Under the pieces are notes generated by a model. The model had not been told where the DNA came from. It saw only the letters and a program-made list of their open reading frames with translations, and ran no database searches. The position numbers and the translations under genes are program-made. Shown here piece by piece: positions 9,008 to 14,950 of a stretch of DNA of 19,318 nt. Every line of letters starts with the position of its first letter. The stretch's first letter is position 1. Location of the stretch: contig DASXTB010000412.1 of NCBI GenBank assembly GCA_036505615.1, forward strand, positions 1 to 19,318, read 5' to 3'. Origin of the DNA: DASXTB01 sp036505615 (lineage in GTDB: Bacteria; Acidobacteriota; UBA6911; JACQSX01).

Positions 9008-9030
9008 GAGACGCCCCGCCGGGGCGTCTC
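9008..9030. terminator. GAGACGCCCC hairpin after receptor 2
   Basis: GAGACGCCCC-GCC-GGGGCGTCTC is a perfect 10-bp stem that differs from the hairpin after receptor 1 by one loop base. It starts 16 bases after the stop. It lies between this gene and the convergent nuclease gene. There is no T-tract. Confidence 0.5.
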
Positions 9031-9065
9031 TCCCAGGAGCGTGTATTTCCCCAAATCCTCGCCAT

Positions 9066-9146
9066 CTGTAGGGGCGGCTCGCGAGCCGCCCGTCTTACAC
9101 CGAAATCGGCATGCTCCGACGGGCGGTTCACGAACCACCCCTACAG
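9066..9146. repeat. REP doublet: two inverted 29-base palindromic units
   Basis: CTGTAGGGGCGGCTCGCGAG... (9066-9094) and its inverted copy (9118-9146, ending CACCCCTACAG) differ at 4 of 29 bases after reverse complementing. They are separated by 23 bases. Each unit is also palindromic within itself (GGCGGCTCGCGAGCCGCC). Two facing REP units are the arrangement called BIME or REPIN in other bacteria. No RAYT transposase is in the window. Confidence 0.75.
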
Positions 9147-9238
9147 ACCGGCGTGGCGGGTCGGCCAAACTGGTTTTGGGCACCAAGCTCGGAACAGCAC
9201 GCAAGATGCGTGCGCTCCCAGGACCGCGCGAGCCACTT

Positions 9239-10390
9239 TTACGGTTTTCGAATGTCGATATTGTCAAAGAGTGTCTTCTCACTCTCGGTAATCGTCTTCT
9301 TACTCTCGGTCAGTGTCTTCTCACTCTCGACATGTATCTCCTCACTCTCGACGAGTATCTCCTCACTCTCGATTAGTATCTCGCCGCTCTCCCCAGGTGC
9401 TTCCCCGATCTCGGCCCGAATTTCTTCGGCGCCCGGCAACGGCTGGCGCTTGTAGAGAACTCTTCCTAAAATCCGATCGTATCCAGTAAAGAGGCTTGGC
9501 CCGCGATGCGCCTGCAGCACTCCTTGCAGATGATTCACCTTGGCATCCAGATCATCGAGGTAGTGGAGAATTAACGCCTCCAGGATTTTGGGGCGTTTGG
9601 GACTTCCCCAGTCGTAGTCGCCCTGGTGGCTGAGAATGAGGTGCTCGATCAGCAACAGAGTTTCTTCAGGAAAGTTCGGGATTTTGGCGGCTTCTTCCCG
9701 CACCAGATCTCTTCCCAGAATGATGTGGCCGACGAGTCGTCCCGGGACGGTGTACTCAACTGCGGGCGCCGGAGTCAGTTCCTCCAGCTTTCCAATATCA
9801 TGCAGGAGGCCGCCGGCAACGAGAAGATTCTTGTCAGCCTCGGGATAATGGCCGGCAAAGTAAGCGCAATTCTGAGTCACCGACAGCACGTGCTCGAGAA
9901 ATCCTCCCCGGTAGCCATGGTGAATCTCCTGCGCGGCCGGATAATACTTAAATCGCCCCTCAGTGCGTGCCAGCACGTTCTTCACTAACTGCTTGACAAG
10001 GGCGTCGCTGATCTCTTGATCGACGAGCGTTTGCAGCTTCCGCCACATCTCGTCTATGTCGCAGGGCGTAGAGATCACGCAATCGGTTTCCTGAAAGCCA
10101 TGCTCGCGGTCCGATTCGACAACTTTGCGGATCTTCTCAATGCTTAACTGCAGCACACCATGGTACTCCTCCACGCGGGCCTTCACTTTTACATAATCGC
10201 CACTGCGCAGCTCGCTCATCGACTCTTCGAGATCCCAGATTTTCCCCCCGATGGAGCCGGTGCGATCCTGGAGCTCGAGCGCAAGAAATTCTTCTCCCGT
10301 TCTTCGGGTTCGTTTTTGCACGCCTCGCAGCAGCGCAAACGTGATCACCACGTCGCTCAGTTCGAAGTCACGGATAAACTTGCGATTCAT
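9239..10390 (-). CDS. OB-fold and HD-domain nuclease, YhaM-like 3'-5' exoribonuclease family
   Basis: This 383-residue protein has an N-terminal OB-fold nucleic-acid-binding domain (about residues 12-92: FLALELQDRTGSIGGKIWDL and SGDYVKVKARVEEYHGVLQL) followed by an HD phosphohydrolase domain (about 150-300). Metal-ligand candidates are H157/H158 and H167, H197-D198 in GGLLHDIGKLEEL, H222, H250 and H255 (HLILSHQGDYDWG), and D279-D282. This pairing is that of YhaM/CBF1, a 3'-5' exoribonuclease acting in the cytoplasm on RNA or single-stranded DNA. The usual family length is about 310-330 residues; the excess is a C-terminal tail of six charged heptads (residues 334-375) encoded by a 21-bp tandem repeat. 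The gene is convergent with receptor 2 and lies 232 bases downstream of thiC. Nuclease activity is inferred from the family. Confidence 0.88.
   Translation of the reverse strand: MNRKFIRDFELSDVVITFALLRGVQKRTRRTGEEFLALELQDRTGSIGGKIWDLEESMSELRSGDYVKVKARVEEYHGVLQLSIEKIRKVVESDREHGFQETDCVISTPCDIDEMWRKLQTLVDQEISDALVKQLVKNVLARTEGRFKYYPAAQEIHHGYRGGFLEHVLSVTQNCAYFAGHYPEADKNLLVAGGLLHDIGKLEELTPAPAVEYTVPGRLVGHIILGRDLVREEAAKIPNFPEETLLLIEHLILSHQGDYDWGSPKRPKILEALILHYLDDLDAKVNHLQGVLQAHRGPSLFTGYDRILGRVLYKRQPLPGAEEIRAEIGEAPGESGEILIESEEILVESEEIHVESEKTLTESKKTITESEKTLFDNIDIRKP
9266..9391 (-). repeat. 21-bp tandem repeat inside the YhaM-like gene (six copies)
   Basis: Six in-frame 21-base units encode ESGEILI, ESEEILV, ESEEIHV, ESEKTLT, ESKKTIT and ESEKTLF. 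On the plus strand the units read roughly CTCACTCTCGACGAGTATCT with drift between copies. The peptide period of seven, with I/L at two fixed positions and E/S/K elsewhere, suggests an amphipathic helix or short coiled coil. Copy number may vary between strains through slippage. Confidence 0.85.
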
Positions 10391-10467
10391 TTGAGATCCC
10401 CAGCTGTGTTTCCAGGAAAGCGTTTAATTCCACAGGGCGGTCATCAGCTAACAATTGAATCTGCATG

Positions 10468-10541
10468 TGTAGCGCTGGCTTCCAGCCGGCCTGCGTCAGG
10501 GGCGAATAGGTCAGTGATGCCGGCCAGAGGCCGGCGCTACA
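10468..10541. repeat. Inverted TGTAGCGC repeat doublet downstream of thiC
   Basis: TGTAGCGCTGGCTTCCAGCC... at 10468-10490 and its inverted, slightly diverged copy at 10519-10541 (ending AGGCCGGCGCTACA) face each other across 28 bases. Each half is itself palindromic around GCTGG/CCAGC or GGCC. This is a second REP-doublet family, different in sequence from the one at 9066. Confidence 0.65.
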
Positions 10542-10591
10542 TTTTCTTACGTTCTTAGGGGGTGAATGACGGCTCTTCGAGCTTGTTAAAA

Positions 10592-10622
10592 TCACATTCC
10601 GCAATCCGCATTCCGCATTCGA
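10592..10622. repeat. Short heptamer array directly after the thiC stop
   Basis: On the minus strand the thiC stop is followed at once by TCGAATGCGGAATGCGGATT and GCGGAATG, about four units of the 7-base motif GCGGAWT. This is the same motif as the large array at 14565-14940. Confidence 0.6.
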
Positions 10623-12545
10623 TCAGATTTTCTGATAAATGTCCGCGCCGCCTTCGATGAATTCGACTGACTTGGAGTCCATCCCTTTTTGAATCGCGTC
10701 TTCCGGAGTCACCCCCAGTTCTTCGGCGTACCTTCGAACATCTTCGGTGATCTTCATGGAGCAGAAGTGAGGGCCACACATGGAACAGAAATGCGCCACT
10801 TTGGCATTGTCCGAGGGTAGAGTCTCGTCATGGAATTGCCGGGCCCGCTCCGGATCAAGGGAAAGATTAAACTGGTCTTCCCAGCGAAACTCGAACCGAG
10901 CTGCGGAAAGCGCATCGTCGCGGGCCTGCGCCCCTGGGTGCCCCTTGGCCAGATCGGCGGCGTGAGCCGCAATCTTATAAGCAATCACACCTTCCCTCAC
11001 ATCGTCGCGGTCCGGCAGCCCAAGATGTTCCTTCGGAGTGACATAACAGAGCATGGCGGTGCCGAACCAACCGATCATCGCGGCGCCGATAGCGCTGGTG
11101 ATGTGATCGTAGCCCGGCGCGATATCCGTCGTGAGCGGGCCGAGTGTGTAGAAGGGCGCTTCCCGGCAGATTTCGAGCTCTTTGGTGACGTTCTCCTTGA
11201 TCATATGCATCGGTATGTGCCCTGGGCCCTCAATCATGGTCTGGATTTCGTGCTTCCAGGCAGTCCCTGTCAGCTCACCCAGCGTCTCCAATTCTGCAAA
11301 CTGGGCTTCATCGTTAGCGTCGGCTATGCAGCCGGGGCGCAGGCCGTCACCAAGACTGAAGGCCACGTCATAAGCCTTCATGATCTCGCAGATCTCTTCA
11401 AAATTCGTGTAGAGAAAGTTTTCCTGGTGGTGGGCCAGGCACCACTTGGCCAGGATGGATCCACCGCGCGACACAATTCCGGTCAGGCGTTTGGCCGTCA
11501 ATGGCACGTAGCGAAGAAGCACGCCGGCATGGACAGTGAAATAGTCCACGCCCTGCTCGGCCTGCTCGATCAACGTGTCGCGATAAACTTCCCATGTGAG
11601 TTCTTCGGCCTTCCCGCCGACTTTTTCCAGGGCTTGATAGATGGGGACAGTTCCAATGGGGACGGGGCTGTTGCGCAGGATCCACTCCCGGGTTTCATGA
11701 ATATTTTTGCCGGTCGACAAGTCCATGACCGTATCGGCGCCCCAGCGGATGGCCCAAACCATCTTTTCGACCTCTTCCCCAATGGAGGAAGTGACCGCCG
11801 AATTCCCGATGTTGGCGTTTATCTTCACCAAAAAATTGCGCCCGATGATCATCGGTTCCAACTCCACGTGGTTGATGTTGGCCGGAATAATGGCTCGTCC
11901 TCGCGCTACTTCGGAGCGCACGAATTCGGGCGTAATAAACCTGGGAGTATTCGCGCCCCAGGAGTTTCCCGGATGCTGCGTGGTTGAATGCTCCCGCTGA
12001 CGCTGATTTTCGCGTACGGCAATAAATTCCATCTCGGGCGTGATAATGCCCTTGCGCGCATAGTGCATTTGGGTGACGCTGCGCCCCGCCTTCGCCCTGA
12101 GTGGTTTGCGGAGGCGTTTGAATCGGAGGATATCTAGTTTCTGGTCGGCCAGACGCAGCCGGCCATAGCGGGACGAAACCGCAGCCAATTCCTCCGTGTC
12201 GCCCCGATCACGGATCCAGTCGCGACGCGTGGCAGCAATACCCTCGCGCACGTCGACGTGGATTTCAGGATCCGTGTAGGGGCCGCTTGTGTCGTAGACA
12301 ACTACAGGAGAATTGGGAATCGCGCTCGTGTCTCCGGAGCCATGGCGCCGCGTCGGAGTCTGTGTGATCTCCCGCATGGGGACGCGGATGAATGGATAGA
12401 GGCTGCCAGCCACATAAATCTTGCGGGACGCGGGGAAAGGGCTGCGCGTGATACTCTCCAGCCGGCTGTCGTCGAGCTGTGCGTCCTTTGAACGATCTGT
12501 CAGCCCACTCTCCGCTTTCTCAGGCGTCCGTGTCGAAATTGCCAT
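10623..12545 (-). CDS. thiC: Phosphomethylpyrimidine synthase ThiC (thiamine biosynthesis)
   Basis: ThiC is a radical-SAM enzyme that rearranges 5-aminoimidazole ribotide to hydroxymethylpyrimidine phosphate, the pyrimidine half of thiamine. The 640-residue length matches the family (about 600-640). Residues about 38-125 form the ThiC-associated N-terminal domain (SRKIYVAGSLYPFIRVPMRE, GPYTDPEIHVDVREGI). The core contains INANIGNSAVTSS, DTVMDLSTGKNIHETREWI, the metal-site region EGPGHIPMHMI and GPLTTDIAPGYDHITSAIG. The C-terminal C587-x2-C590-x4-C595 (CSMCGPHFC) is the canonical ThiC site for the 4Fe-4S cluster. The ATG is preceded by AGAGGAGG with a T-rich spacer. A ferredoxin gene lies 89 bases upstream on the same strand. 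I see no TPP riboswitch upstream, although thiC is often controlled by one. Confidence 0.97.
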   Translation of the reverse strand: MAISTRTPEKAESGLTDRSKDAQLDDSRLESITRSPFPASRKIYVAGSLYPFIRVPMREITQTPTRRHGSGDTSAIPNSPVVVYDTSGPYTDPEIHVDVREGIAATRRDWIRDRGDTEELAAVSSRYGRLRLADQKLDILRFKRLRKPLRAKAGRSVTQMHYARKGIITPEMEFIAVRENQRQREHSTTQHPGNSWGANTPRFITPEFVRSEVARGRAIIPANINHVELEPMIIGRNFLVKINANIGNSAVTSSIGEEVEKMVWAIRWGADTVMDLSTGKNIHETREWILRNSPVPIGTVPIYQALEKVGGKAEELTWEVYRDTLIEQAEQGVDYFTVHAGVLLRYVPLTAKRLTGIVSRGGSILAKWCLAHHQENFLYTNFEEICEIMKAYDVAFSLGDGLRPGCIADANDEAQFAELETLGELTGTAWKHEIQTMIEGPGHIPMHMIKENVTKELEICREAPFYTLGPLTTDIAPGYDHITSAIGAAMIGWFGTAMLCYVTPKEHLGLPDRDDVREGVIAYKIAAHAADLAKGHPGAQARDDALSAARFEFRWEDQFNLSLDPERARQFHDETLPSDNAKVAHFCSMCGPHFCSMKITEDVRRYAEELGVTPEDAIQKGMDSKSVEFIEGGADIYQKI

Positions 12546-12562
12546 AAAAACCTCCTCTTTGC

Positions 12563-12634
12563 ATCAGCTCTCAGCTCTCAGCTGTCAGCTCTCAGCCATC
12601 AGCTTTCAGCCATCAGCATTCGACATTCGAAATT
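12563..12634. repeat. Heptamer array (AGCTCTC type) between ferredoxin and thiC
   Basis: The plus strand reads as consecutive 7-base units: AGCTCTC, AGCTCTC, AGCTGTC, AGCTCTC, AGCCATC, AGCTTTC, AGCCATC, AGCATTC, GACATTC, GAAATTC. The array fills nearly the whole gap between the ferredoxin stop and the thiC ribosome-binding site, so any leader of thiC would contain it. Confidence 0.8.
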
Positions 12635-12868
12635 CTAAACTCCGTCCTGGCCGATCGCCTCCACCGGGCAGGCCTGCAGCGCTTCTATGCATTGCTGGTT
12701 TTCCTGTTCGGTCGCAGGTTGTTTGTAGACGACGTCGTGGTCTCCACCCATGCTTTCTCTAAAATTTTGAGGAGCCAAATCTGCGCACAAACAGCACAAG
12801 ATACAGGTTTTATCAGTGTAGAACTTGCCTGTTGCGTTGTCGATCCAGCGTTCGCTCTTCTGCGCCAC
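12635..12868 (-). CDS. Small single-cluster ferredoxin (4Fe-4S or 3Fe-4S)
   Basis: This 77-residue soluble electron carrier contains CILCCLCADLAPQNF (residues 22-36), giving the C-x2-C-x2-C ligand run, and CIEALQACPVEAIG near the C-terminus, whose Cys-Pro supplies the fourth ligand. The middle DHDVVYKQP and the overall length match the one-cluster ferredoxin family found in many Acidobacteria and Deltaproteobacteria. The start is GTG 12868, with GAAGGT a few bases upstream; a TATCAT box on the minus strand at 12902-12907 could be part of its promoter. An extra Cys sits inside the ligand run, where the family usually has Gly or Asp. It lies just upstream of thiC, so reduction of the ThiC cluster is a reasonable but unproven role. 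Confidence 0.88.
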   Translation of the reverse strand: MAQKSERWIDNATGKFYTDKTCILCCLCADLAPQNFRESMGGDHDVVYKQPATEQENQQCIEALQACPVEAIGQDGV

Positions 12869-13023
12869 CGTTTACCTTCAGCCAAATAGGTGTCATTACG
12901 AATGATAACAGATTCCTGATGGTAAGTTCCAACCGCGAGAGAGCGGCATAGCGACGGCTGGTAGAGTAGTTTTGGAATGCCGTCTTCAGAAGAATTGGGG
13001 GCTCGGAATCTTGGTGTTCCGTG

Positions 13024-13062
13024 GTGTCCTTTGTGGTGAAAAAACTTAACCACAACGGACAC
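13024..13062. repeat. Inverted repeat of GTGTCCTTTGTGGT
   Basis: GTGTCCTTTGTGGT (13024-13037) and ACCACAACGGACAC (13049-13062) pair with one mismatch across an 11-base A-rich loop. A direct continuation, GGAGGACACAAAG, extends the motif. A related fragment (ACCACCACCAAGACACCAAG) occurs at about 17251-17270. No gene is visible between 12869 and 13113. Confidence 0.6.
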
Positions 13063-13083
13063 GGAGGACACAAAGAACAGAGC

Positions 13084-13101
13084 CAACGCCAACTGGCGTT
13101 G
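13084..13101. terminator. Hairpin just after the selenoprotein stop
   Basis: CAACGCCA-AC-TGGCGTTG is a perfect 8-bp stem with a 2-base loop, 12 bases beyond the stop codon at 13114. On the minus strand it is followed by GCTCTGTTCTTTGTGT, which is only mildly T-rich. It may be a weak terminator or a repeat. Confidence 0.4.
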
Positions 13102-13113
13102 CGTTTATACCCC

Positions 13114-13329
13114 TCACGTTCCTCCAAACCCGATAGTGATCTTTCCCCCTTCGTCAATCACAGGCACTCGCCGCTGTCCCGGCGTTAGCTTCAACATCTC
13201 CTGCAGACGCTTGCCGTCTTTAAGCACGTCGAAATACTCGACTCGATATTTCTTCTCGGCGAAGTCCTCCCGGGCCGCCGTCGTATACGGTCACGTCTCT
13301 TTTCCGTAGATGCGGACGTTCTTGGTCAT
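13114..13329 (-). CDS. Glutaredoxin-like selenoprotein, Uxx-star family (in-frame TGA = Sec13)
   Basis: A conventional reading stops after 12 codons. Reading TGA at 13293-13291 as selenocysteine gives 71 residues: MTKNVRIYGKET, Sec13, PYTTAAREDFAEKKYRVEYF, DVLKDGKRLQEMLKLTPGQR, RVPVIDEGGKITIGFGGT, ending at a second TGA (13116-13114). This is a thioredoxin-fold/glutaredoxin pattern: beta strand VRIYGKE, redox site U-P-Y-T in place of CPYC, helix AAREDFAEKK, strand VEYFDV, and the cis-Pro loop RVPVI followed by GGKITIGFGG. It closely matches what I know as the Uxx-star glutaredoxin-like (seleno)protein family, in which many members have Cys at this site. ATG 13329 follows a strong AAGGAGG with a short three-base gap. 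A SECIS-like hairpin follows the TGA. The alternative is a pseudogene with one nonsense change, but the stop lying exactly at the redox residue and the intact remainder argue against that. Confidence 0.87.
13257..13280 (-). promoter_or_regulatory. Candidate bacterial SECIS element for Sec13
   Basis: On the mRNA, CGGCG and CGCCG form a 5-bp GC stem closing a 14-nt loop that starts with G (GCCCGGGAGGACUU). The loop begins 16 nt after the UGA. This agrees with the bacterial SECIS consensus as I recall it: a small stem-loop shortly after UGA, a loop of up to about 14 nt, and an early loop G for SelB binding. The stem is short and was folded only by eye. Confidence 0.55.
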
Positions 13330-13343
13330 TAGCCTCCTTTTTC

Positions 13344-13560
13344 AGCAGCTATCCGCTGTCAGCACTAAGCAACCAGCTCTCAGCTGTGAGCTCTCAACTT
13401 TCGGCTTTCGAGTTGCAGCACTCGGCAAGTAGCACTCCACAGAAACTGTGAGCCGTCAATAATCAGATAACGATCACGCCAGGTAACGTCATCCCCTCTC
13501 CTGCCTGAGCCTGAGAGCTTAGAGCTGAGACGTGAGAGCTGACAGCTGAGAGCTGAGAGC
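13344..13560. repeat. Facing heptamer arrays (AGCTCTC / GAGAGCT) upstream of the selenoprotein gene
   Basis: From about 13344 to 13440 the plus strand carries units such as AGCTCTC, AGCTGTG, AGCTCTC and GGCTTTC with drift. From about 13504 to 13560 the inverted form follows (GAGAGCTGACAGCTGAGAGC and similar). Between them, 13441-13503 is non-repetitive sequence with a small hairpin (CACAG-AAA-CTGTG) and no recognisable function. The right array runs up to the stop codon of the acetyltransferase gene. Confidence 0.7.
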
Positions 13561-14523
13561 TCACTTTTCCCGGACCCAGTAAAATGCGCTGAACTTCTGG
13601 ATATCGTAGAACTGATGGCGCAGGTAAAGCTGGCGCGCCGGCTCGTTGGAGCCAGTAACGCACAAAAACACTCGGCGAAAACCCGACTCATGAAGGCATG
13701 CGCAGGCGTATTCGATCAGGCTTGTTCCAATTCCTTTTCCCTGCAAGTTCGGCCTCACACATATTTGTGGGACCAGCGCCGCATGCGGGCCAATCTGCGT
13801 CAATAAGATAAATGCCCCCAGCTCGCCGCCAGCATCGAGGCATACCGCGCTGCCATGGGTCAGAAACACTCCGCAACCCGGCATGAATATGATATTCCGC
13901 AGGAACTCCGTGCAATTTTTCACGCTCTGATAGGAAACCGAAATCTCAGCATCCAGGTGGCACTGGTAGGCCGAAAACAGCAGATTGGCTGCGGCAGGCA
14001 GGTAATCGTTTTCCCATGAGCGCACCGGGATCAGCGGCTTGTCCGCCCGCAAGTTCAAATCGCGGGCCATGTAAAATCGCTGGTGAGGAACCAGGCCGGC
14101 CTCTTCCAGAATGTTTTCCCAAGAATGCGTGAGAGTGAACAACTGCCCTTCAATGCGGCGGCAGTAAGTATTGGCTAGAAGCTGGCTGAACAGAAGCATA
14201 AAAATCTGAGCTGCTGCCGCAGCGGGGTCTGCCAAGGAGGGCGATCCAAAGACGCCGCCGATAGCGCCGAGCTCCGCTCGCAACAAATAGTAACCATACC
14301 CGATCAGCCGGCCGTTGCTTCGCAAAGCAAGCCCTGGTATCAGTCCACTGCCTGCATATTGCTGGATCAATTCGGCCGTCCGGCGGAAGTCCCATTCCAG
14401 GATAGTTCGCCAAGCTGATATTTCTTCGCTCAGCAAGTCTTGCAGCTCGAGCATGTCGACCTCGGCCAGCGGAATCACTTCAAACCGGGATTGCTGGGTA
14501 ATGATGGGAAGTTTTTCAGCCAC
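13561..14523 (-). CDS. GNAT-family N-acetyltransferase, probably two-domain
   Basis: This 320-residue protein is a cytoplasmic acyl-CoA-dependent N-acyltransferase of unknown substrate. The C-terminal half (about 165-318) has the GNAT core. Strand beta4 VPQICVRP is followed by the acetyl-CoA pyrophosphate loop NLQGKGIG (259-266) and helix TSLIEYACACLH; next come FRRVFLCVTGSNEPARQLYLRH, with the usual N-x-x-A-x-x-L-Y, and the closing strand FSAFYWV. The N-terminal half (about 25-155) looks like a second, degenerate GNAT unit (LRSNGRLIGYGYYLL; EGQLFTLTHSWENILEEAGLV) without an obvious Q/R-x-x-G-x-G loop. The start is GTG 14523 with AAGGAG about 11 bases upstream, a rather long spacing. It is divergent from the PLP-enzyme gene and is followed by a heptamer array and the selenoprotein gene. 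Confidence 0.85.
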   Translation of the reverse strand: MAEKLPIITQQSRFEVIPLAEVDMLELQDLLSEEISAWRTILEWDFRRTAELIQQYAGSGLIPGLALRSNGRLIGYGYYLLRAELGAIGGVFGSPSLADPAAAAAQIFMLLFSQLLANTYCRRIEGQLFTLTHSWENILEEAGLVPHQRFYMARDLNLRADKPLIPVRSWENDYLPAAANLLFSAYQCHLDAEISVSYQSVKNCTEFLRNIIFMPGCGVFLTHGSAVCLDAGGELGAFILLTQIGPHAALVPQICVRPNLQGKGIGTSLIEYACACLHESGFRRVFLCVTGSNEPARQLYLRHQFYDIQKFSAFYWVREK

Positions 14524-14564
14524 GGCGCCAAGTGCTCCTTGTCCAATTTACTACAAATCACGAT

Positions 14565-14940
14565 CGATTGCGGATTTCCCGAATGCGGAATGCGGAATTT
14601 CCGAATGCGCATTGCAGGATTACGGAATTCTCGAATGCGGATTGCGGATTGCGGAATTTCCGAATGCGGAATGCGGATTGCGGAATGTGGAATGAGGAAT
14701 GTCGAATTTCGAATTGCGAATTACGAATGAAAGGAGGAAGCTAGCCCACTTTCTATAAGCGTTCGAAATCGGCATTCAAAATTCCGCAATCCACATTCCG
14801 CAGTCCGCCTTCCGCATTCCGCAATTCGCATTCCGCAGTCCGCATTCCGCAGTCCGCATTCCGCAGTCCGCAGTCCGCATTCGGGAATTCCGCATTCCGC
14901 ATTCTCGAAATCCGCAATCCGCAATAGCCGAATGCTATAC
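14565..14940. repeat. Large inverted pair of GCGGAWT heptamer arrays
   Basis: The left half (about 14565-14735) repeats GCGGAAT, GCGGATT, CCGAATG and close variants on the plus strand. The right half (about 14770-14935) repeats the reverse complement (ATTCCGC, AGTCCGC, AATCCGC). The centre (about 14736-14768) is unique. Together they fill the divergent gap between the acetyltransferase and PLP-enzyme genes and could fold into a long imperfect hairpin. The open frames through it (N-A-D-C-G-L-R-type peptides) are products of the repeat, not genes. Confidence 0.85.
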
Positions 14941-14941
14941 T
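14933..14941 (+). promoter_or_regulatory. Extended -10 box for a probable leaderless transcript
   Basis: TGCTATACT fits an extended -10 element (TGn plus TATACT, one mismatch to TATAAT). It ends nine bases before the ATG at 14951, so transcription should begin at or within a few bases of the start codon. No Shine-Dalgarno is seen. No good -35 is seen; the upstream region is the heptamer array. Confidence 0.5.
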
Positions 14942-14950
14942 CCTTGCCTC

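Noticed and set aside
10830..11987. 385-codon open frame on the plus strand inside thiC
   Set aside because: Antisense shadow of thiC, which is conserved over its full length on the other strand.
13291..13293. The TGA as a nonsense mutation or sequencing error in a dead glutaredoxin gene
   Set aside because: The stop lies exactly at the redox residue, the rest of the protein is intact to a proper stop, and a SECIS-like stem follows. It is kept as the main alternative in the selenoprotein finding.
13441..13530. A riboswitch upstream of the selenoprotein gene
   Set aside because: The unique segment has only a small 5-bp hairpin, and I could not match it to any riboswitch core I know.
14440..14924. 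Open frames rich in N-A-D-C-G-L-R and R-I-A-D-C-G peptides
   Set aside because: They are direct translations of the heptamer array on either strand and lack start signals or domain content.
14565..14940. CRISPR array
   Set aside because: The period is 7 bases with no spacer-sized unique segments between repeats, and there are no cas genes.
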